Of a DNA stretch of 12,106 nt, positions 1 to 6,088 are shown piece after piece. The notes beneath the pieces were generated by a model that saw only the letters and a list, made by a program, of their open reading frames with translations, made no database searches and was not told where the DNA came from. This stretch comes from Bacteroidia bacterium. Lineage in GTDB: Bacteria; Bacteroidota; Bacteroidia; JABDFU01. The stretch covers positions 1 through 12,106 of the forward strand of contig JADLGT010000329.1 of NCBI GenBank assembly GCA_020849195.1, in the 5' to 3' direction. Position numbers and translations under genes: made by a program. Position 1 is the first letter of the stretch, and each line of letters begins with the position of its first letter.

Positions 1-23
1 AACCGAAAATGAATATGGCAGGG

Positions 24-44
24 CAAACAGCCGGTGGCTGTTTG
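24..44. repeat. Perfect 9-bp hairpin in the leader of the first gene
   Basis: The arms CAAACAGCC (24-32) and GGCTGTTTG (36-44) are perfect reverse complements around a 3-nt GGT loop. No T-run follows, so a classical intrinsic terminator is unlikely. It could be the 3' end of an upstream transcript or part of a structured leader. CAAACAG recurs at 71-77. The rest of 1-193 is AT-rich toward the gene, and I see no convincing TAnnTTTG promoter box, tRNA or other RNA gene in it. Confidence 0.5.
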
Positions 45-193
45 AGCCGGTTGGTGCGAAAGCCATGTGACAAACAGTTACTTACAAAATTATATACAGA
101 TGAACACTTGTACTTCGAGTACGCAGAGGAAATTTTAACTTCTTACATAGTTATTAATATGCTGATAATATTTATCGTATAAATTATTTTCGG

Positions 194-3004
194 ATGAAAA
201 AACAACTCCGCTTTTTTCGTATCCCCGCTTTAATAGTTGCGAGTGTTGGTGTTTTTGCACAAAACATCCCGATCACTATCGAGATGGCTACCCCTGATGC
301 TGCGGGAAGATCGGAAGCATTAAAAACCCTGAATGTAACAGGTATGCTCTTCACTAAAAATGAAGGTCAAGTTGCCGATATAAATGGTAATACTGTTCCC
401 TCAGCGCTATTTAAGTCACAAGCAAAAGGAGTCGATATCTATTTACGAAAAACAGGATTTAGTTATGTTTTTAGTAACCAATCAAGTGTATTACCCGAAC
501 TGGATAATCAATTAGAAACAGCAAATGTCCTCGGTTTTTATAATGGTAATGAAGAAAAAATTAAAAGAGATATTTTATTGAAAACAAAACTTAGATTACA
601 CAGAATTGACATGGATTTTGAAAATATTAATTTGAATATCGCAGTTCAGTCCGTTGGTATGTCGGAGGCGTATGAGAATTTTTACAACTCGCATTGTTTA
701 CAAGGAATAACGAATGTTAGATCTTTTAATAAAATAATTTATAAAAATATATATAACAAAATAGATGTTAAGTTCACCGGCAGTACAGAAAAAGGACTTA
801 AATATGATTTGATTATACATCCCGGAGGCAACCCGAGTGATATTAAATTAAAATACAGTGGAGCAGAAGCGATATCAATTATTAATGAAAAATTGAGAAT
901 ACGAACGAGTATAAATGAGTACGAAGAGTACATCCCTAAAGCATATCAAATTATTAACGGGCAAGTAGTTGATGTTAAAGCAAAATATGTACTTAATGGC
1001 ACCATGGTAAGTTTTGCATTTGAATCTGTTAACAGAAAGCGGACCTGGGATCCCGAATTTCCATTAATTATTGACCCTGCAACATGGATTACGTACTATG
1101 GTGGTAATGGCGTAGGACAGGAAGAGGCAGGTTCTGTAGCTGCCGATGCCCTTGGTAATTCGATTTATTCCGGGCGCGTTTCCAATACCGGTTTTCCGGT
1201 AAGTACCGGTGCTGCTCAGGTAATGCTTGGCGGAAGCATTGATGCTTTTGTAGTTAAAATGAATCCTGTGGGTGGACGAGTTTTTTCTACTTATTTTGGA
1301 GGGACAGGTTTTGATACCGGAGAGGGTATAGATACCGATATAAATAACGATATTATATTAACCGGCGGCACATACTCAGCCAACCTGCCCACCAAAATAT
1401 GGGGTGCCGCTTTTATGAAAACTATTTTTAGCGGTGGTGGTGGAGCCGACGCTTACATTGCTAAATTTTCCTCGACCGGCACCTTGATTTGGTCAACCTA
1501 TTATGGTGCAGCCGGAGTAGGTGATGATTGGGGCGTGGACATTACTTCGGATGGGCTTGGGAATATAGTGTTTGCAGGATACACGTCATCAGCTGCGTTT
1601 CCTACTCAAGCTCCATTTCAACTAACATTAAATGGTCCAATAGATGGATTTGTAGTAAAATTCTCTAATATGGGTGTGAGGCAATGGGCTACTTTTTACG
1701 GAGGGTCTAATCCGGGTGGTGTTGTAGGTGAATTTATATATGGAATAACCGTAGATCCATTAAATAATATTTATGCATGTGGGAAAACAAATTCAAATTC
1801 GTTTCCGGTTGTATTGCCTTATCAGCCTTCAAATGCAGGAGCGCTTGGATCGGAAGACGCTTTTATATTTAGGTTAAATCCGACAACAGGCTTCCCTGAT
1901 TGGTCAACTTATTACGGCGGTCCCGGACAGGATGCCGGAACAGCAATAGCAACTGATGGTTTAGGAAATGTTTTCCTTGCATTAAGCTCAACCTCCGCTT
2001 TGTCAATTACAACAGCAGGCACATTTCAAACTACTCTCAACGGACCACAAGATGCCGCACTTATAAAATTCGCAGCAAATACCGGTATGCGAATTTGGGG
2101 TACTTATATTGGTGGCTCCATTGGAAGCGTTAATCCGGGTTTAGACTATCCTACAGGACTTGATGTAGATTCGAGAAACAATATTGTAATTTCCGGAGAT
2201 ACTTACAGCTCGGATTTCCCGGTAACCGCTTGTTCATCTCAACCTACTTTTAAAGGAACGGAAGATATTTTCATCAGCACATTTAATCAACAAGCAAAAC
2301 TTATTTGCTCCGGTGTATTAGGAGAAAATTTAGTTCCACATAATGAAACGTATTATCGGGGTGGCAGTATCGCAGTTTCCGGTTCATTTGTTTTCCTGCA
2401 TGCCTGGAGCTATTGTAATTTTCCGGTAACGCAGGGTGCTTACCAAACTTTATGTGGAGGATCGTCTGATGTTGTTTTTGCCAAACTATGTATTTATAGC
2501 TGCGGAATTCCAAATACAACGGCATCTTTTGTTAGTGCAAATAATGTTTGCATAGGTATTCCTGTAAACTTTACATTAAGCTATATCTCATGCGATACAA
2601 CAAATTCAAGTTATTTATGGACTTTTACCGGCGCCGTTCCCGGCACTTCAAATGTGCAGCAACCGACCCATATTATTTGGAACTCACCGGGTACTTTTCC
2701 GGTATCTGTTACTATCTTTTCTAAATGCGATACAACTGTCATTTCATATCCGAATTACATTTCCGTAACAAATTGCGGCTGCACACTCACCGCCCAATAC
2801 ACCAAAGGCACCGCCAACTGCAGCAACTGCGGCTGCAAAGAATGGATAATGGTAAATGCAACAGGTGGTACAGCGCCGTATAGTTACACATGGTCCGATG
2901 GGTACGTGAACAGGTATAAAAATGGATTATGCCCCGGTGCATATTTAATTAATGTGAAGGATAAAAATGGATGCTCAGTAAACTTGAACGTGAATGCGCC
3001 ATGA
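194..3004 (+). CDS. Secreted SBBP beta-propeller protein with DUF7948-like head, PKD-like domain and Cys-rich SprB-like C-terminal module
   Basis: This is an exported 936-residue repeat protein. A basic-hydrophobic signal peptide covers residues 1 to about 22 (MKKQLRFFRI start, VFA-Q cleavage region). Residues ~53-295 contain the FTKNEGQ motif and end in PLIIDP, as in the DUF7948-like head that precedes SBBP repeats in Bacteroidota proteins. Residues ~297-760 hold six SBBP beta-propeller units, each opening with a T[YF][YFI]G motif. Residues ~775-860 resemble a PKD/Ig-like fold (YLWTFTG, SPGTFPVSVTI). Residues 868-936 are the 69-residue Cys-rich module also found in the next two large genes. 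There is no VYPNP-type T9SS type A sorting domain and no FSPNGDG type B signature. The ATG at 194 is chosen because it starts directly at the signal peptide. The next gene starts 46 bp downstream, so cotranscription is likely. A surface or matrix role is inferred; no enzymatic motif is visible. Confidence 0.88.
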   Translation: MKKQLRFFRIPALIVASVGVFAQNIPITIEMATPDAAGRSEALKTLNVTGMLFTKNEGQVADINGNTVPSALFKSQAKGVDIYLRKTGFSYVFSNQSSVLPELDNQLETANVLGFYNGNEEKIKRDILLKTKLRLHRIDMDFENINLNIAVQSVGMSEAYENFYNSHCLQGITNVRSFNKIIYKNIYNKIDVKFTGSTEKGLKYDLIIHPGGNPSDIKLKYSGAEAISIINEKLRIRTSINEYEEYIPKAYQIINGQVVDVKAKYVLNGTMVSFAFESVNRKRTWDPEFPLIIDPATWITYYGGNGVGQEEAGSVAADALGNSIYSGRVSNTGFPVSTGAAQVMLGGSIDAFVVKMNPVGGRVFSTYFGGTGFDTGEGIDTDINNDIILTGGTYSANLPTKIWGAAFMKTIFSGGGGADAYIAKFSSTGTLIWSTYYGAAGVGDDWGVDITSDGLGNIVFAGYTSSAAFPTQAPFQLTLNGPIDGFVVKFSNMGVRQWATFYGGSNPGGVVGEFIYGITVDPLNNIYACGKTNSNSFPVVLPYQPSNAGALGSEDAFIFRLNPTTGFPDWSTYYGGPGQDAGTAIATDGLGNVFLALSSTSALSITTAGTFQTTLNGPQDAALIKFAANTGMRIWGTYIGGSIGSVNPGLDYPTGLDVDSRNNIVISGDTYSSDFPVTACSSQPTFKGTEDIFISTFNQQAKLICSGVLGENLVPHNETYYRGGSIAVSGSFVFLHAWSYCNFPVTQGAYQTLCGGSSDVVFAKLCIYSCGIPNTTASFVSANNVCIGIPVNFTLSYISCDTTNSSYLWTFTGAVPGTSNVQQPTHIIWNSPGTFPVSVTIFSKCDTTVISYPNYISVTNCGCTLTAQYTKGTANCSNCGCKEWIMVNATGGTAPYSYTWSDGYVNRYKNGLCPGAYLINVKDKNGCSVNLNVNAP
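1084..2475 (+). repeat. Six SBBP beta-propeller repeats
   Basis: The repeats are recognised in the protein by the recurring motifs TYYGG, TYFGG, TYYGA, TFYGG, TYYGG and TYIGG. These are followed by an aspartate- or glycine-rich turn, a DxxGNIxxxG-type strand and a FP-containing strand (GFPVSTG, AFPTQAP, SFPVVLP, DFPVTAC). Spacing is about 55-75 residues. This is the established SBBP (beta-propeller repeat, Pfam SBBP) signature. Nucleotide similarity between units is low, so the duplications are old. Confidence 0.8.
2795..3001 (+). repeat. C-terminal Cys-rich module, copy 1 (69 residues)
   Basis: This encodes residues 868-936, ending at NAP-stop. The cysteines are 876, 879, 881, 913 and 927. 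The first part carries the Cys cluster and KEWIMV. The second part reads like a SprB repeat (ATGGTAPYSYTW, LCPGAY, DKNGC). Bases 2795-2855 are identical over 61 nt to 5415-5475, and 2804-2853 match 8861-8910 at 49 of 50 bases. After that block the copies diverge freely. Within the block, TGCAGC (2819-2824) and GCTGCA (2832-2837) could form a 6-bp stem with a 7-nt loop. Confidence 0.9.
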
Positions 3005-3050
3005 CAGAGAAGCCATTGCTTTATACTATCCCCCAAAGAAACATCGTGCA

Positions 3051-5624
3051 ATGAAACATACAAACACCGGGTTTTTAAGCAAAGTGAATTTACTTTTGGT
3101 TTCGATATTAATTATTGGATCACAAAACTACTTTTGTCAAATTCTTCAAGCTGTATCTTCGGTCGCAAATGCCAGCTGGACAATAAAAGACCCTTTCGAA
3201 CAAAAAGTTTTTATCGAAAACAAAGGGCAGTTTTACAATGAAAATATAAAAGAAAGTAATAGTGCGCATTACATAATTGACAATGCCGGAACTAAAATAT
3301 ATTTTTCTTCAACCGGACTAACGTATGAATTTAAAAAGTATGTGAAAAGAAAGAGGGACAAAAAAGAAAATAAAAACGAGAAGCACAATGATGAATACGA
3401 AGAAGAGAGAGAAAGAGAGAAAGAAGAGCATAACATAGCTTTTGAAAACATACTTGTAAGTATGCAATGGCAAAATGCCAACCCTGCAGCAGGTCTAATA
3501 GCTGAAGAAAAGGTCGCTGATTATTATACGTATGCTGATCCCAAAGGAAGGACTGCCGCCATTCTATCGAATGCGTACAAAAAGCTTATCTATAAAAATC
3601 TTTACCCGGGAGTAGATGTCGAATATGTTTTTCACGAAACAGAGGGAATTAAATACTCGCTTGTGCTTCATCCGGGTGCCGATGCAAGTGCTATTAAAAT
3701 GAAATATTTCTCATCGGAAAAAATATTTTCCGATGCAGCAGGAAATATTCATATACCAACACCGGTTGGGGACATTATCGATCATGCGCCTCAAACGTTC
3801 TACGAAAAAACAAGATCCCCCATAACCTCAGACTTTAAATTGAATAGGAACATTGTAGAGTTTAACCTTGCCGTATATGATGATAGCCAAACTGTTGTGA
3901 TTGACCCATGGGTTATAAGCCCAGGATTTACAGGCGTAAACAATGCCTACGACATTGATAAAGACGGAGCCGGCAATATTTATGTTTCGGGAGGAGCAAG
4001 TCCATTTTATTTGAAAAAGTTTACACCTGCGGGTGTACTTATCTGGACATTTACCTGCCCTGCTAACGGCGGTCCTTATTATGGAGATCATTGCGTTGAT
4101 AATGCCGGAAATGCTTATTTATCATACGGCTCATGGAGAGGCTCTGAATTAACGAAGGTAAGTCCTTCAGGGATCTTGCTCTACTCATACCTGAATGTTC
4201 CTATTGAGTCGAGCGCAGAGCTTTGGCGTTTAACAATTAACTGTATATCGGGTGAATTAATCGGAGGAGGAATAGTTTTTAAGACTATTAACCCAATTTT
4301 ATGTAACATAAACCCTGCCAATGGAACTTATAGCAACTTTGTAACCCCTTATCCCAATCAGACAAAAACAGAAGTGCGATCACTTACTAATGATGAAGCA
4401 GGAAATATTTACGCATTAACAGTAGACATGACGTATCCTGTACCTAATTCGCCCGGTATTAATAATAGAATTATAAAAACAACACCGGCTGCAGGCGGAC
4501 TAGCTACTTTGTTTAATGTTTCAAGTGGCTATACGTTGAATGAAGGCGCTTGCGGTTACGCATTGGGTACAGGCCCCGGCGGAACGTACTTAGATGGATT
4601 TTCAGGAGTAAACGCAATTGCTGTTGGCTGCGATTTATATACGTACAACGGGCTTACGTTGAAACGATGGAACAAAAACACCGGTGCTCAAATAGGAGCA
4701 AATGTAAATGTACCGGGAGGTGTTGTAATACAAGGCAATTTAAAAAATGCCGGAATTGTCGTAGATAAATGTGGAAATGTTTATGTTGGAATAGTTAACG
4801 GAATTGCAAAATACGATGATGCACTTAACTTTATCTCTACCGTTGCAATGCCATCGAATGTATATGATATTTGTCTTGGAAATATACCGGGCGAGATTAT
4901 AGCGTGTGGCAAAGGCTTTATATCATCTGTTAATATGAATGTTTGTACACAGTTCAGCGTTACAAAATCATCTACTCCATCTCTCTCTTGTTCTCCCTGT
5001 AATGGTACAGCAACAATTGATTTAAACGGGATATGCAATGTTTCGTATTTATGGGCGCCGACAGGCCAAACCGGGGCAACAGCAACAGGTTTATGCCCGG
5101 GTAACTATACAGTGACTATATCAAGCAGTTGCACCCCGCCACAAGTTGAAACATTTGCTATTACCGGTAGCCCCTGTGGCGGTCCTGCTGTTATAGCAAC
5201 CGGCAGCTCCATTTGCTACGGTGCTTGCGCCACAGTAACTTCAAGCGTTTCAGGCGGAACAGGTTCATACACTTATTCGTGGAATACCGGCGCAACAACA
5301 AAAGACATAAACCCCTGTCCAACCATTACAACAACCTATACGGTTAAAGTAACCGATGCCGGAGGTACCACTGCCACTTCAACAGCGGTGGTGACGGTAA
5401 ATAACATCAATGCTCAATACACCAAAGGCACCGCCAACTGCAGCAACTGCGGCTGCAAAGAATGGATAATGGTAACCGGCACAGGGGGAACACCACCGTA
5501 TAATTACCAATGGCCCGATGGGTACGATAAACGCTATAAAAATTCGTTATGTCCGGGTGCATATAACGTAATTGTTACTGATGGTAATGGTTGCAAAGCA
5601 ACAGTGAAGGTCAATGCGCCGTAA
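3051..5624 (+). CDS. Secreted DUF7948-head beta-propeller-like protein with Ig/SprB-like domains and Cys-rich C-terminal module
   Basis: This is an exported protein of 857 residues from the ATG at 3051. That start is preferred over the upstream in-frame start at 2994 because it opens on a signal peptide (MKHTNTGFLSK, hydrophobic stretch, NYFCQ) and does not overlap the previous gene. Residues ~54-285 form the same head as in the preceding protein (FIENKGQ, IYKNLYPGVDVEY, LHPGADAS, VVIDPW). The head is interrupted at residues 95-126 by a highly charged insert. Residues ~290-630 are a propeller-like region (DKDGAGNIYVSGG, DNAGNAYLSYG, DEAGNIYALT, DKCGNVYVGI). Two Ig/SprB-like units follow (~634-784; GATATGLCPGNYTVTIS, GSYTYSWNTGATTKD), then the 69-residue Cys-rich module at 789-857. 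No T9SS sorting domain is in frame. It is a head-and-tail paralogue of the preceding gene with a different middle. Its function is unknown. Confidence 0.86.
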   Translation: MKHTNTGFLSKVNLLLVSILIIGSQNYFCQILQAVSSVANASWTIKDPFEQKVFIENKGQFYNENIKESNSAHYIIDNAGTKIYFSSTGLTYEFKKYVKRKRDKKENKNEKHNDEYEEEREREKEEHNIAFENILVSMQWQNANPAAGLIAEEKVADYYTYADPKGRTAAILSNAYKKLIYKNLYPGVDVEYVFHETEGIKYSLVLHPGADASAIKMKYFSSEKIFSDAAGNIHIPTPVGDIIDHAPQTFYEKTRSPITSDFKLNRNIVEFNLAVYDDSQTVVIDPWVISPGFTGVNNAYDIDKDGAGNIYVSGGASPFYLKKFTPAGVLIWTFTCPANGGPYYGDHCVDNAGNAYLSYGSWRGSELTKVSPSGILLYSYLNVPIESSAELWRLTINCISGELIGGGIVFKTINPILCNINPANGTYSNFVTPYPNQTKTEVRSLTNDEAGNIYALTVDMTYPVPNSPGINNRIIKTTPAAGGLATLFNVSSGYTLNEGACGYALGTGPGGTYLDGFSGVNAIAVGCDLYTYNGLTLKRWNKNTGAQIGANVNVPGGVVIQGNLKNAGIVVDKCGNVYVGIVNGIAKYDDALNFISTVAMPSNVYDICLGNIPGEIIACGKGFISSVNMNVCTQFSVTKSSTPSLSCSPCNGTATIDLNGICNVSYLWAPTGQTGATATGLCPGNYTVTISSSCTPPQVETFAITGSPCGGPAVIATGSSICYGACATVTSSVSGGTGSYTYSWNTGATTKDINPCPTITTTYTVKVTDAGGTTATSTAVVTVNNINAQYTKGTANCSNCGCKEWIMVTGTGGTPPYNYQWPDGYDKRYKNSLCPGAYNVIVTDGNGCKATVKVNAP
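3333..3428 (+). other. Charged low-complexity insert in the head domain
   Basis: Residues 95-126 of the 857-aa protein run from a Lys/Arg-rich half (KKYVKRKRDKKENK) into a Glu/Arg-rich half (EEEREREKEE). At the DNA level this is a purine-dominated stretch of aag, gaa and aga codons. The corresponding place in the preceding paralogue (after YVF at about residue 93) carries an ordinary sequence. It is probably a solvent-exposed loop or short charged helix. A repeat-driven expansion is possible. Confidence 0.75.
5415..5621 (+). repeat. C-terminal Cys-rich module, copy 2 (69 residues)
   Basis: This encodes residues 789-857 of the second large protein, with cysteines at 797, 800, 802, 834 and 848. 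The spacings are identical to copy 1, with no gaps. The first 20 residues are identical to copy 1 and their DNA is identical too (61 nt). The remaining 49 residues match copy 1 at only 30 positions. It ends NAP and is followed directly by TAA. Confidence 0.9.
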
Positions 5625-5648
5625 AAAATTAGTTTAAACACTAATTTT
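5625..5648 (+). terminator. AT-rich inverted repeat right after a stop codon, possible transcription terminator
   Basis: AAAATTAGT (5625-5633) and ACTAATTTT (5640-5648) are perfect 9-bp complements around a 6-nt loop, starting at the base after the TAA. The right arm ends in TTTT, with another TTTT at 5652-5655. The stem has only two G-C-containing pairs, so it would be weak. Position suggests a 3' end for the transcript of the two upstream genes. Confidence 0.4.
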
Positions 5649-5677
5649 GCATTTTAAGTTCAACACCCTAATGTAAA

Positions 5678-5971
5678 GTGTGTTGGCATTGTTTTAATTC
5701 CGGCACACCAACCGGCATTCAACCGAATGAAGATGAAAGTAAAGTAACTGTTTATCCAAACCCTGCATCATCATTAATTTATATTACTGTTGATGATTTT
5801 AAAACAACCGGTGTTTTAAAATTTTATGATATGCTTGGACAAGAAGTGAAGAATGTTTTACTCTTAAATCCAATTACAATTGTTAATACGGATGATTTGA
5901 ATAACGGACTCTATATTATAACTGCCGGTAAAATAAAACGACCAGTTATAATAAACAAGGAGCTCAAATAA
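5678..5971 (+). pseudogene. Orphan T9SS type A C-terminal sorting domain (fragment without passenger)
   Basis: This is an open frame of 97 codons whose residues ~10-97 are a complete type A sorting domain. It has a TGIQPNEDE linker, the VTVYPNPASS motif, a strand with ITV, the LKFYDMLGQEV motif, DDLNNGLYIITAG and a basic end (VIINKELK). Such domains normally sit at the C-terminus of T9SS cargo and are cleaved at the outer membrane. Here there is no signal peptide and no passenger. The only start is a GTG at 5678, with no ribosome binding site. An in-frame TAA at 5669-5671 closes the frame just upstream. It lies in a different frame from the preceding 857-aa gene, which ends 53 bp before. It is most simply the 3' remnant of a lost or rearranged cargo gene. 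The domain shows no internal stops, so separation may be recent. A translated 97-aa protein cannot be excluded. Confidence 0.7.
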
Positions 5972-6022
5972 TTGAATGTTTAGGTCGCTATTGTAAGAGC
6001 CCCGAATAGTTAATGTACGCTA

Positions 6023-6068
6023 TTATACCAATTTTATTTATATTTTAGTCCAATCAATAGTGGTATAA
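6023..6068. repeat. Spaced 8-bp inverted repeat upstream of the kelch/SprB gene
   Basis: TTATACCA (6023-6030) and TGGTATAA (6061-6068) are perfect complements separated by 30 nt of AT-rich sequence, ending 20 bp before the ATG at 6089. The spacer contains TATATTTT (6039-6046), one mismatch from the TAnnTTTG box, but no TTTG lies at the expected distance upstream. It could be an operator-like site, a leader hairpin or chance in AT-rich DNA. Confidence 0.3.
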
Positions 6069-6088
6069 CACAACACCCTGCGGACTGA

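Noticed and set aside
2..70. Open frame of 22 codons from the left edge ending TGA, possibly the C-terminus of an upstream protein (ends GAKAM).
   Set aside because: Too short, no recognisable motif, and a competing frame (3-182) is also open; neither can be supported without sequence to the left.
9..182. ATG-started 57-codon frame ending 11 bp before the first large gene.
   Set aside because: No ribosome binding site or recognisable family, and it runs across the hairpin and the AT-rich leader; composition looks non-coding.
2994..3050. Upstream in-frame extension of the second large gene overlapping the first gene's stop.
   Set aside because: Adds 19 charged/aromatic residues before a clear signal peptide beginning at the ATG at 3051.
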